From Mesocentrotus franciscanus (Eukaryota; Echinodermata; Echinoidea; Camarodonta; Strongylocentrotidae), in contig CP137680.1 in assembly GCA_037976565.1 (NCBI GenBank), forward strand, positions 21,110,307 to 21,174,306: a DNA stretch of 64,000 nucleotides. Reading direction: 5' to 3'. This document shows, piece by piece, positions 25,890 to 38,170 of the stretch; positions within the stretch are counted from its first letter, which is position 1, and every line of letters begins with the position of its first letter. The notes under the pieces were generated by a model that saw nothing but the letters and a program-made list of their open reading frames with translations, did not search any database and was not told the DNA's origin. Made by a program: the position numbers and the translations under genes.

Positions 25890-28355
25890 CAATATCTTCT
25901 GTTTCGTAACCTTACAGGCCTACCGCAGAACCAAGAGGAAACCTTGTGAAAAGACCAAGCTTAGGACGGGGGGCAACATACATGTAGATGAATACAAAAT
26001 ATTCTGACTACTTGCCAAATATTAACAAGAAATAGCAACAGCAAAGGAAGACTATTTTCCTTATTTCAATCAAACGGATGGAAACTAATTAGCGGCGTTT
26101 TGGTGGGAAGATTGCCAAGTGGGGTGCATCCATATTCCAGAAATGCATCTCCAAGTAAGATATCTATATCGACTATCGAGAATACGGGATTCTAATAACG
26201 CGCGCTGAGGTACAGCAAGGGTCCAAACCGATTTATATAGCTTTTGTTGTTGCAATTGTAGCCCATGTGTATGTAGATCTACATATTTATTCTTCGACAA
26301 CAGCGTCGCGAGTTACAGGCGAAAAACATGGAATGTCTTTGGTCAAACTTAGCAATCTTCCCTCAGCCAATCAGTTTCCAAGATCAGGCCATTCACGACT
26401 TCCATGTAATGGGAGAAAGAAGGTGATTGATTGAAGTTTCTTTAAAACTTGGCTCTGAATCCATTACGTGAGCAATTACAGGCATGAGAAGTGGAGTGTC
26501 CTTAAAACGACTAGGTCAAAGAGGTAACATGATTATCATGAGGAAGAGATAGAATAAATAATCACCATGCTTCCCTCGCCTTCCCGCACAATGATTCTGG
26601 CTCATATTCAGAAATATCTCTGACAATTTAAATTAAATTACCACTCGTAATTCAATTAATACATTTAGAACATATTTGGACGCCGAGGGGCACATAGTCT
26701 CGAATTATGTGAATCATTTCGTTCATGCCTCAACTCTCTCTCTGCTTCACAACTTCTTTCACTGTCGACCATTTTAAAAGTCATCCAAAAATGAATCATT
26801 GAAAACAAGTTGCAACTAAATAATTGATCACGAGACGTGCTTGAATAGTAACAGAATTATATTTAGAATTCCTGAACGTTGGTTAAAGTCCTTTCAAAAC
26901 GACACGCATAGGATCGCTCAAAATAAAAGTTCTTTCGACTACATATAAAAATGCCATCTACATGTAAGATAGTAGGCAACTAGGCATATACATTAATATT
27001 TCAAATTCAAATGGATACTGATGGAAAAGAGAAAAACGGTTTTGCCGGCGCTGGAATGACAACCAGCATAGTTTCCCTGTGATCCTGGTGATGTCATTTA
27101 CCCCCGAAAAAATGTTTCGTTTCCACTTCCTCTTAGAGTGTTACACATGCATTTAAACTTGTTATCATTATTATTATTGCGCATAAATGTATACGAGTTT
27201 CGTGCCTGTGTTTGTAAAACTTCCTAAGCAAGCCAATCATTATTATGACATTACTTTTTCATGTATTAGCAAAGATCATTTTACCTCATTTTGTACCCTT
27301 TTCTGAAGAAAAAAACGTGTTATACATTATACACCACGTCAAAAGGAGAAAAAATCCATTATCCAATTATTGTTAAACGTTTGTCGGAAATTATTTGGAC
27401 TAACGTCAATACAATGTATTTTACCTCTTCTTTTTGTGTTTTCGTTTTTAACACTGCATCAAAACAGTATTTGTATGATCATGGGAATAAGATAGATCGA
27501 AACTCCTCTGCATGTACTAGAATTCGACAGTCTAATCATCTCCAGATAGATTTATTGACTGCGAGTTTTTTTTTATACTTCTCAGTAATTGGAATTGAAT
27601 GCTCACTTATCTTTTATTTATGATGTTGGAGGGCGGTGACACTTTTTAAATAGTACTGGCCTTTCGATAAGTGTCTAAAGTTCCTTTATAACTATCTTTC
27701 GTTTCTTGATAGCGGCAAAGATACAATGTAGCTTCATATCTCTAATTTCACCTGAATTTGATGAACAAGTTTTCAATTGAAATCCATATGTTTGTACCTA
27801 TCTATCTATTTATCTCAACCTATTTTACATTATCAAAGTCATTATTGGAAACTGTCAGGCAAAATCATAATTGTAGAGCAGAATGTATCAAATTAACCTC
27901 AAGTTTCGTATCAAAACAACCCATTCGTAACGAAATGCGAAAAAAACAGAAGAGAGCGCCTCTTCTCATCGTCAAATCCTGACTCCAATCGAACATAATT
28001 TCGGTGATGGAATAGACATCTTTACCAATCAACACAATTTTCGTGTTTACTAGATACCTTCAGAAGCTGCCGAAGTTGAAGGACAAACTGTAAAGTCAGA
28101 TCATATACAAATACAACAAATTACGCTTATAAAATGTATGTACTTGTACATAAAATGCACTTTCGTAAGCTGCATATCTATAGGGTAAAAACAAACGGTA
28201 TTGTTGGCGTACCCTTTTCCGTCGTCCCCATCCCCTCCATTCCGCCCCTCCCCATTCACTCTACAGAGGTGGATATAGCGGCTCTGAAACACACACAAAC
28301 TTACTTCATCTTGTACACTATTCAATAATTATGCCTCCCATATTTTGTAGAAAAC
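25890..28355. other. Anonymous AT-rich stretch
   Basis: No gene or repeat recognised; open frames are short and featureless. Confidence 0.4.
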
Positions 28356-28394
28356 TTGTATAACAAGGCTCCAGTTTACCCTCCTTTTTTCTTC

Positions 28395-28496
28395 ATTATC
28401 TCCCCCTTCTCTCCCCCTCTCTCTCTCCCACCCTTCTCTCTCTCTCTCTCTCTCCCCTCCCCCTTTCTCTCTTCCTTTCTCTCTCTCTCTGTCTCA
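28395..28496. repeat. (CT)n polypyrimidine tract
   Basis: Interrupted CT repeats with C-rich segments over about 100 bp. Confidence 0.85.
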
Positions 28497-28499
28497 AGT

Positions 28500-29499
28500 C
28501 TCTTTATACACGCATGGTTGCGCAAAGGAACAAACACAAACTGTCATATCAATCAAATCCCATTTCCCATATAAACAAAACAGTGTCCTTAGTGGTGCAA
28601 AAAGAAAAAAAAACGCATCATCTCCATGATTAGTTCCCGTGTGACGTCACAATGCCCTTTTACCATATTACTTCCAGTCAGTGGATACGTTCAAGAAATG
28701 CCAATAATCAATTTCATGAGGGCTTTTTTGTTTCGAAGACACCGTCTGCCATTCGATTGAGCTTCTATAATTTATTGTAGAGAAGATTTATAATGGAAAA
28801 TTTAGAGTCGATTCATTAGAATTGACTGGCGTTTAAAAACGTCTCTACCATAATAAACAAAATTAATGCACAAGGCTTGATAATCGAAATACTCGTAGGC
28901 CTATTTCTATTCATATGCGAAGTTAAACGATGCAATAAGTCTTTTGATAAATAAAAACACAGAATAAATATATTTGTGGTCGAGGCATATAATTATGTTC
29001 TCGATTAAAGAAAACACGTATACCCTGACCAAGAAATATACAAAAGAATTACCACACGCCCCTAACCGCTCTATTCAAAGAAACCCATAAATATTTTTTG
29101 AGTGAAACTAATGCGTTTGGAATTGTGAATATATCAAATGCATCTTAAAGTGCTTGAGAAAATGGAAAGCTTGAGGCAAAAGTAATCGTCGGTTAGCGAA
29201 AGTACGAAAGGTCATTTCAACTGCTATTGTTTCCTATAGAACCCCTCATTGCAAGTGTTAATTCAAAAAGACAAACACAGATACATGTACTAAACGAAAG
29301 GCACAAAAGAGCCACTGCTCATTCGACACTTTTTATAATCGGCTATAATCTTGCCATCCGCAACTCTTTCATTGATAATGCGTCACTGGCACTAAAAGTA
29401 CACACAGCGTCAATCTCATTGCGTTATTATCCCCTCTAATCAAGCATAATTAAGGCAGTGTCAATGGCCATCTTATTCAACGCAATGTTCGCACTGTCC
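28500..29499. other. Anonymous stretch
   Basis: Nothing recognised. Confidence 0.4.
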
Positions 29500-29600
29500 A
29501 GTTTGCATTCCCATTGAGCGTCATTCTCACACAGTGCGTCAAACGATGTGCCAGTCGTTGACGCACGTCAGCACAATGACACAGACGGTTCACATCAGGC
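29500..29600. repeat. Diverged copy of the GCGTCA-core repeat
   Basis: The segment TCATTCTCACACAGTGCGTC...GATGTGCCAGTCGTTGACGCA parallels 1873-1917 (TCATTTTCACATAATGTGTC...GCTGCGCCAGTCGCTGACGCA) block by block. Boundaries are unknown. Confidence 0.45.
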
Positions 29601-29659
29601 CCAGTATCGGGAAGACAACGCCTGGATGAGCTGATACGTTCACATCCGGCCCTGATTAC

Positions 29660-31110
29660 CATTATCTCAAACGCCTAGGCCACTGGTCTTTACAGAAAGC
29701 AATTTTGAATGGTACAAGCTTCCCAGATTGCATTGCATCGGAAAGGGTGACAACTTTCTGAAACTATCATCATATGTCTAATTTTGTTATCAGTTATAAA
29801 AGAAATCTTTATGCTTCCCATTTACAGGTTGAGAACAGAAAAAAAAATTAATGCATTTTTAATTTAAAGACATTCCCCAATCCTGTTTCTACTCATAATC
29901 ACTTTATATTCAATCGTTCAATCTTAGTATTGATCAACAGTGAGATGAAGTAAATTTCAATTGTGATATTTTATCAACCTCATTACATGTTTTAATTATA
30001 TGCCATGCTTTTAAAAATAGTACTTAAAAAATACAAATTCAGACAACAGAGGAGGGGGAAAAACTGAAAACCTTTTTACCCCCAAATGAGGCTCTAGCCT
30101 CACAATTAGTGTTTTTTCTCGGAAACTTCTCTTTAAAATGTTGAAGACATTAACAGCCGAATGATATTTATGCTTCCTCATAATAACCTGTTGCTGCATT
30201 TTGATAAACAAACTCTTTAAGAATGAGTAAGAAAAATGTTCTAGGATGAAGACCATTTACAAACCACACTCCTCTACGATAATTTGAGGCCGCCGTACTT
30301 TCTACGGCTTCATTCTATTTTCTTCCTACCCTACAACGAGACATTCATACTACTAACTCGCCATTCATCAGTCTGTAATCTGCTCTTGGCATGGCCAGAA
30401 ATTGCCCTATAATTCATGGAAAAAAAATCATTAAATGCCATAATCTCCTTACTCTTCTCGTCCGGTAACAAGAAATGACGGCAGATCAGATAATTTAGTC
30501 AATGTAATGTCCATGGTAAAGGAAGATAGCCTACGAGGAAAAACTTGTATGGACAGTACAAAATTACAAACAAAATATCACTTCTGTTTATAAGTCAATT
30601 CTATTTACTGACAAGATTTTTTGACGTGAATCCTTGCCATATAAGAAGGTTAGGTTCAAAGAGCGTGTCCGCTTCGATTTAGCTCTTACTCCCTCTCTCT
30701 CTATCTCTCTCTATTAAATATCTGAATGAGTGGATGATGAAGAAAAGATCATTTTGATGACGCTGGGTCTTCCCCGATATTCCCTGTGGGCATCCGTGGT
30801 CAATTCGGTTTTTATCATCCTCAATACATTTTGTTTTGAGGAAACATAAACAAAAATCTACTTATAGAATTTTGCCTTGTATGGGGGCTGACTTTTTCTT
30901 TACTCATTTGTTTGTTGAGCGGCGATATAACATAATGATTAATATGAAAGTCAAAAGGAAAGATACAGAAGCGCATCATTTTTGTCTGTTTGTTTGTTAC
31001 ATTTTTCTCTTAAAGAGGTTGTGCACTATTTAAAATGACGCTGAAAGTTGATCGAGCTACGCATAAGTAAATGTATTGCAGTGTCTCAAGAAACCTCATT
31101 ACATTCTAGA
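29660..31110. other. Anonymous AT-rich stretch
   Basis: A short CT run lies near 30690-30712. No gene was recognised. Confidence 0.4.
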
Positions 31111-31449
31111 GGTGCCGTGGACGAGTGGATATGTCACCGGACTGTGGATCACAAGGTCCGCGGGGGAGGGGGAACCGCGACCTAATGTCCTTTGGCAAGA
31201 CATTGATCTACATTTGCCACTCTCCACCCAGGTGTTAAATGGGTACCCGGTAGGATGCGAAAGTTAATGTGGTTTGATTAGCAAGTGGCGCTTGTAAAAT
31301 GGCGACTGGCTGGAATGCTCCCAGGGAGTGGAAAATGTGCATACATTGTGTGCGAGTAAGCATGAATCCGATGACCGGGGTAATAATATATATCTGTAAA
31401 GCACATTGAGAGGGCCTGCGGTCCTGAAATGCGCTATATAAGGACGAAC

Positions 31450-31483
<34 letters not shown>
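31111..31483 (+). mobile_element. tRNA-headed SINE, full length with (ATT)n tail
   Basis: The 5' head GGTGCCGTGGACGAGTGG has a polymerase III A-box-like sequence with a pairing D stem (GAC/GTC). The head and the next 100 bp are shared with 37366-37552. The B-box position is degraded here (GGTCCGCGG) but is GGTTCAAGT in the other copy. The body continues through CCTTTGGCAAGACATTGAT and TGCGAAAGTTAATGTGGTTT, and ends GCGCTATATAAGG followed by about a dozen ATT units. That layout is standard for tRNA-derived SINEs; an Ala, Ser or Leu tRNA origin cannot be fixed by eye. Confidence 0.8.
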
Positions 31484-31484
<1 letters not shown>

Positions 31485-31489
31485 TGGTA

Positions 31490-33540
31490 TGTTAAAAGAA
31501 TATTCCTTTTTTTTTTTTCTTTCTTATCTTATGTCCGCTTGAGAAAAGGCCCTTTTGATCATATGATCATGATTCTTCTTCTTTTTTTTTTAAACATTAA
31601 TTATCTCTCATGAATAGACTTCTTAGTGGTTGTTATTCTTGGTCATCTTGCCATACATGACTTTGTCATTGATATTGTGGCATATAGATAAAATTTGAAT
31701 GATAGTACTTCATTCTAAGATTGTATGATTTCGAAGTTCAGTCGAGTTTATATTTGATTCGTTAAAATCTGTATCATTCATAGTTTTAAAGCAAATAGAA
31801 AATCAAAATTATCATGGATTAGAGATGATAACAAGAAAATATTTTCAGTACTGTATCTCGTCGAACTCTTGTTACAGGTCCATTTAAACATTTAAACGGT
31901 AGGCACCAATTTGAAATCCATCATTCTAATCGTATCTTCACAATCCCAACAATGCACTTTAATCACCTTACTTCACCTTGAGTAATAATTATTAGCGCCT
32001 GCAAGATACCGTAGATACCTATTTCAAGTTGCAGTTAATGTGTATTAGCTATGCTCGATCATCCCCAAGACGTTTACAGTTTACACAATTTAAATCAAAA
32101 TTCAGCCGTTTGCTTCAAATGTCAATTTCTGTATCAAGTCTACAAAACGCACTCTTGACTGCTCATCCGTGCTCATATTTACTCTCGTGGATTTCTCTTT
32201 CTTGTTTTTCCTCTTCGATGAATCTTTCATTTGAAGGAAAATTGTTGCATTTCTCCGCAATCTTTTGCTGTGTAGCTACGGATTGTATGACCTTTATTCA
32301 GAATGCCTTTCATTTGTTCTCGTAATGCCCCCTCATTCATTCTATACGAGTGGATTTTAGTGACTGTTGTTGTTTAATATTGCTTGAAAAAAATGAAATG
32401 AAGTATACATTCATGTCTACCATCCCCCCTTGCCCGCCCTCACCATTTTCCATTATCATTTCGAAAAGAAAAATTGGAAAGTACATGTAATCTTCTCATC
32501 AATAAATAATACTTTGATACTCAGTCGAATCATTTTTTTTTTCCACGAATCTCCTATTGCTGTCCAATATACATTTCTCTCTTTTTGTGACGATAGCTGT
32601 GACGCAACGTTCTCAGCGAATGCGTAACAGTGGTAGAGGTAGTTGGGTTCATCATACTATGACGTCATTTCTGATATCCCTCTCATTGAATCATGCTTTA
32701 AAGTTCACTAGTAATGCCATTCATATAATTCAAGATATAAATTTGATGAATCAATACCATCCTATATAATGACTGGAAGATAACGGATTACCTGCAATTT
32801 TCTACGAAATTGGTACTTTAACTGGTCCCAAATGAGATCTAATAAATTTTAGTTTGCATGCAGTTTATATCAAATGAGCCCTTTTGAGCTTATGGAAAAG
32901 GCTAAAGATGAATGACTCATACAATTATATACAGAGTTTTAGCCAATAGAACTGGATGGGTATATCCACACGTTCTTTAAAGCTCCTGGCTATTACCGTG
33001 CTCATTAATTGGATCTTTACCATACTTTGTCGCCACGAAAATAGTTGATATGCCAAATATGATTATTTGTCTTCCTATTCCTGACCTTATTTACAACCCA
33101 CCCCCCTATGTTTCTTTCTCTCTTTCTCTTTCTCTATCGCTGTTATAACTATTTTGTATATTTCTTTATAAAGAATTTGAGATCACTCAAAGTAATAAAA
33201 TGAACTGACCTTTTCACATTCACATTACCATGAATACAGTCTACAGTTTTAATACATAGCAGACTAATGCAAGTTTGGAAGTATCTATTTCAATTTAATA
33301 ACGGGTGTGCTGGGGATGCTTCGTGGTATATGTGGTGCATTGCATAAAGCATCATATGGACCTTTGGGACTGATTTCTGATATTAGACATATTAAACGCA
33401 TTATGGCCATGTAGGGCCTGTCATTATCTATCACTCACCTAGACTCCTCGCTTCAGGGTGTTTACAGGTCACAGCTATCACCCAAATAATGATAGACTGT
33501 GATATCATATCGCACCATGATAACATATTTCTCCCTATCA
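31490..33540. other. Anonymous AT-rich stretch
   Basis: Poly-T runs follow the SINE. No gene was recognised. At 33441-33501 on the minus strand an AG...GTGAGT interval is open in one frame but is too short to support. Confidence 0.4.
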
Positions 33541-33562
33541 TCGCTCTCCATCCTCCCCACAC

Positions 33563-33720
33563 CCCTCTCTCTCTCTCTCTCTCTCTACTTCTCTTTTCTC
33601 ATATCTCACTGTTTCTTTATTTTTCTCTCTCTAGATCTCTCTGTTTCTCCCTGTACCCCCAATTTCTCTCTCTCTCTCAAGATCTCTGTCAACCTTTCTC
33701 TTTTTCTCTCTCGTTTGCTG
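33563..33720. repeat. (CT)n polypyrimidine tract
   Basis: Several CT runs over about 160 bp (for example 33567-33590 and 33664-33679). Overlapping open frames of about 100 codons are Leu/Ser artefacts. Confidence 0.85.
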
Positions 33721-33759
33721 TCTGGCTTTTCTCATCCACCCCCTTCCTCCGCATCACCT

Positions 33760-35117
33760 AAATCCAGACAAAACGATGACATACCCCATCAGTCATCACT
33801 CTGACTCTCGCTCTTCTCCCAGCCTGGCAGTCGCGCAAAAAATATCAGGAATAGGATGTGCCGCTACTATTTACGTTTTTTGCTAACATCATTACAACCT
33901 CTCACGGCAGGATGAGCAAATTTACACACCAAAGACAGTTTTCAATGGGGGCGCGTGCTGTCCCAAGATACCCCGCCATTTTGTTCATGTTTCCGCGCCA
34001 AAAATGGACAGGAGAAAGCTTAAAAGTGTACATAAATTGGCACGTCGAACGCTCTATTAACATTGAAAGGGCTCTCAGTTTATATAGCCCCAATGACTTC
34101 TACCAATCGATCGCGTATAATTATTGGGCAAATACACTGCCCTGCCGAGTGGGCATGTTTTTTCCGTCAAAATTTAAGCTTTGATCAATTTTGTGTCTCT
34201 CAGTTATTCTACTTGTTCCGTGACATGGCCGGATAATTTGGATCATGTCGGCAATTTCATGATCTCATGATACTTGAACGAACAGAGCGGAGCATGATAT
34301 CTTCGCGAAAATTGTGTTTGTTATCAAACGAGCTAGGCTCCCATATAAAAGCAAACACGGTTCCTCGGTCCTGTCGATAACAAAAAAGAAAATCAGGATA
34401 CACCGAACAGAATGTTTTCACGTATTTTCCTGCCGTTTCAATTCTATTCCTGAACTCTTACTTGACTGATAGAGTACTTCACGTAAACAGTTTTAAATCA
34501 GGAGGGCTTTTCGGTGGAAATTTACTGTTTTTAAATCATTTCCATTGATTGCGCCTCTGTGAAAGAGTAAGTTCTGTTCTCCTGTCCGATCGGAGTGCGT
34601 TTAATTTGTTCATTGCTTTCACTAAAAACAACCCTTGTCCTTGCATCTTCCTGAATCGTACCAGCTCCTAATTGTAAGCAGGAGTCACGTGGTTGATTAC
34701 GTCATCGGTGATGCTCGTTCACTCAAATACCACTACATTCTTAGCAATGTTGGGTATAATAGTATTGCATAATGTCCTAATTTTAAAATATTTATATATT
34801 TGATATTTTGTGTCCAATTCGTATTCCTGAAACATGAAAATTGACAAATTATGACCCAGTTGGGCACTAGATATCCAAATCCAAAACTACCTTCTTTCTG
34901 GGCACTCTTTCTATACGGTTTTCTCAAAGTGTAGTATTTTCTATACTAAACGTGTGATTATTAAGTGATGACCATCAACGCAGATAGTCCTAATTATTTA
35001 CCATGGAATGAGTGTTCATTTCGTTTCTTTCTGTTTGAAATACACCTGGTTTCCATCTAGGTCACTCAACTTAGCTGACCAGCAGCTGACCAACAGCTGA
35101 CCGAGCACATTCCGTCC
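33760..35117. other. Anonymous stretch
   Basis: A 108-codon open frame at 33858-34184 has no recognisable domain, and its reverse strand is also partly open. It is not called as a gene. Just before the next element, AGCTGACCA-type repeats occur at 35074-35102. Confidence 0.4.
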
Positions 35118-35523
35118 TTAAAGATAAAGGCCAGTTCTGGTCATGCGATTGCATTGTGAAAGAAACGTTGTGGAATCGATCAGAAAAGGTTGATCATCTA
35201 GCATATAAGTATTGGTGTGTACTGCAAGGTTCTGGAATCATCAAAATGATAAGAAATGTGGCCCAGTCTTGGTAAAGTTACAAGCACTGTACACAGAAAG
35301 ATGTATATGGGACTACGCGACCACGTGCGCGATATCTATTTGGTCCCAATTGATATAATAATTTACCAAATATATCAATTGGTAGGCGGTTTCCCGACTT
35401 TCCCGGCAAAATTTGTATCATCACGTATTAGTCAAAACATATTCTTTCACATGATTGGTAATGAGAGCTTCCATTTCATTTTTTTGAGAGAGGGGCGTTT
35501 CCAAAACTGGTCTTTACCTTTAA
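35118..35523 (+). mobile_element. TTAA-bounded element, family 3
   Basis: Left end TTAAAGATAAAGGCCAGTTC and right end CTGGTCTTTACCTTTAA, with TTAA at 35118-35121 and 35520-35523. It is the forward counterpart of 11378-11784. An open frame beginning at MYMGLRDHVRD runs through the same residues as in the other copy for about 70 codons, after which the two frames differ. No domain is recognised. Confidence 0.85.
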
Positions 35524-36519
35524 CCATTCCGATAAGCGATTCTCAACCAGAACATAATTATGACGTGCATTTGATTTCCGTTTTAAAGTCATTTGGGTAT
35601 GTAACATTTTATGAAACACTGAAGTATATATTGATTAGAACATGGTAGGGTGGGTGCATCAGTTGCATGACTGTCCACGCAGAAGAAATACATATTTAGG
35701 ACGCTATGGTGGGGCCTTCGGTCGGTGAAGTCCGTTAAAAGGTCTTGAGGCAGCGATGAGGCAATGATTTTTTGTGTGCTCCATCATGCTTTAACCGACG
35801 AACAGTTATCATCGGGTTTGGCTTTATCCAAATATTTGAAAAGATTATTGGGATCCTTTGAGACGGTCTAGGCGCACTTTCATCGGATAGTGTGCGCGTT
35901 TGCGTTTGTGCGTGTGTTTGTGTGTGTATGCCTTGTGTGATGTCTAGAAGTGCTTTGCTGAGACAGTTCAAGCAGAAAAGACAACGGAAAGACAACGGTA
36001 CCCTCATGAAATTACAGAAAAACGGAATGTTAACAAAACGCTTTGGGCTTTAATTAACTTTGGACCATAAGCAGAAATATGCCCAAATATTTATATTAAC
36101 AGATTGGTTATAACGATCAATCTTTCTTAATCTTGTACTTTCATATCTGTCGTTAAATTGCAATGACCCTGATGGAAACTAAATCATTGTATTTGCATCT
36201 GCACCCAGAGATAAACCTCTTCTTAAAATCGATGATGCAGCTATCGAGTCCAATTTATATCCAATTTGCACTTTAAATGTGTTCTGCTTGATCTCACCAA
36301 TAAATAGGGCAAATCGTGTTGGTATCTATAGATGTTTCAAGGCTACACAAAACTAGATTGGAATTCCGGAACATGTGTGCTAAGGACAATGGAAAATTTG
36401 GGTCGCGTTAGAAGAGATATAATTCAATTAATATAGGTGCGTAATGCTGTCGTGAATATCTATGTAATTACTGATTGCAAAGACCTTCGACTCGACGTAA
36501 CGCAAAGTTCAAAAGCTAT
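35524..36519. other. Anonymous stretch
   Basis: A GT-rich stretch lies at about 35890-35940. No gene was recognised. Confidence 0.4.
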
Positions 36520-36640
36520 ATGAAGCCCGTAGCACACGAGGCGTCAATTCGATTGCGTCATTACCTATGCTAATCATTTCTACGGAGGCAATTAGTTCAT
36601 TTTGCATTCACTTTGTGTAAGATATCTTTCTCACCTCTCA
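36520..36640. repeat. Copy of the GCGTCA-core repeat
   Basis: GCCCGTAGCACACGAGGCGTC ... GCGTCATTACCTATGCTAAT ... TACGGAGGCAATTAGTTCAT aligns with 1787-1850. A short extra segment is present between the two GCGTCA motifs in this copy. Confidence 0.6.
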
Positions 36641-36649
36641 TATTGCGCG

Positions 36650-37365
36650 TCAAAAACAATGTTTTTATTGAAGCAGGCATACGTCAGTAAAACAACGCCT
36701 TGAGTGCAAAATGGCGCTTCGAAGACAATGATTATCATTGGCGTAGTCCTACGTCAGCAAAAGAGAGCATCGTGTGCAACAGCTTTACAATCATCGCATT
36801 ACAACCAGGAACACGATTTACGAGGTCAGGCAAGATACGAGGGTAATGCTCTGACGTTGGCAGGTAAGCTATCATACTTCTATGGTATTTCAGCAGATAA
36901 ATACATGGCTGATGGGTAAAGATCGATGATTAGCGCAAATATTACTTTATCCAAAGGCAATGATGATTGTAACTGACTTCTTAAAGCGAAGGTTAACAGT
37001 GAAATCACTCTTTCTCTTAAAGAAAAAGATCTAGTAAATGCGACATTGTGAGAAAAAAAATTAAGGCAGATAAACATATCAAGCGGAACGGTAAAGAAGG
37101 CAAAGATCGATTTAAAAAGTTATAAAAGAGTGGATGAGAGAAGAAAACAATGAGAGACAGTAAAATAAATATGTCCAGAAAGCGGGAGAATGCGAAAACA
37201 TGACATAAATTTTCTAAAGATATCATGACATGGAAATAAAAGGCCGGGCTAGAAACTAGGGTGGTAACAAAATATATATATACAAAAGTGAATGGAAAAG
37301 AAAGGAAAAGAAATAGTACGGGTAAAACTTAGAAGATGTAATTGTAAGTCATTCTTTCCACCGAA
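36650..37365. other. Anonymous stretch
   Basis: A plus-strand interval, about 36783-36865, sits between an AG and GTAAGC and is open in a single frame, without similarity to a known domain; it is not called as an exon. The remainder is AT-rich. Confidence 0.35.
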
Positions 37366-37552
37366 GGTGCCGTGGACGAGTGGATATGTCACCGGACTGT
37401 GGATCACAACGGTTCAAGTAACTAATGTCCTTTGGCAAGACATTGATTTGTACCCAGGTGTTAAATGGGTAAGGATGCGAAAGTTAATATGGTTTGATTA
37501 GCAAGTCTTGTAAAATCGAGTTAGCATAAATACGATGACCTATAAAGCGCCC
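37366..37552 (+). mobile_element. tRNA-headed SINE, internally deleted copy
   Basis: GGTGCCGTGGACGAGTGG through TGTGGATCACAA is identical to the head at 31111. The B-box region reads GGTTCAAGT and is better preserved than in the other copy. Relative to 31111-31483 it has lost several internal blocks (for example the CCACTCTCCACC segment and most of the 3' half), and no ATT tail remains. Confidence 0.8.
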
Positions 37553-37559
37553 CTATCCC

Positions 37560-38170
37560 TTCCCTCGTAACACTCTGTCTCTGAGAAGAAACACAGACAC
37601 ACATATAAAGAAGTAGAAGACGTTTTATTCGAGACTGACATATAGACAAGCAACTGTCAAAAAGAAAGCATTTTCCCCCGGTTCGAATTCCAAGACGCTT
37701 GGAAGGCGGAAAGGAACACACTGGGAGCCACTTAGTCTATCCAGGTACGCTGTTACTATACCCTCAGACAACAATGGATGATGAGACAGTGAGTATTCTA
37801 ATGTTCCTCATGGAGTGAGTGACAAGCCAGACATGTAATGATGTCAGGTGAATATATTACAGGCGATCCTCGCGTCGTCTCGTTCGCTTCGCACGCTTAG
37901 CGGGCGATCGTCTGCGTCGGAGCGCGTGGGTGACGATAAAAGACATCGCCGGCTCCCTTCGCCTAGCCATTAGACGTGAAATTTGCCTTTTTAATATTAG
38001 TATTCCTTTTTTTAAATGTACTTAAATTTCCTATGATAAGAGGAATGCACTTGTTTCCAAGTTGATCATACCTTCCTCGTTTCCAATAGAAAGTTGAACT
38101 TCCTTAGATGTTTGGGGGTGTGGCGAGTGACACCCCCAAAAAAAAAAAAAAAAAAAAAATTGATAGAAAA
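37560..38170. repeat. GC-rich patch, C/G hairpin and poly-A run
   Basis: A CG-rich segment (about 37863-37975) stands out from the AT-rich background. At 38112-38130 GGGGGTGTGGCGAGTGACAC is followed by CCCC, giving the hairpin GGGGGTGT/ACACCCCC-like, directly followed by about 22 A residues. An A run after structured sequence could mark a retroposed 3' end, but no family was recognised. Confidence 0.35.

Noticed and set aside
33858..34184. 108-codon open frame
   Set aside because: No domain, no splice context, and the opposite strand is also partly open.
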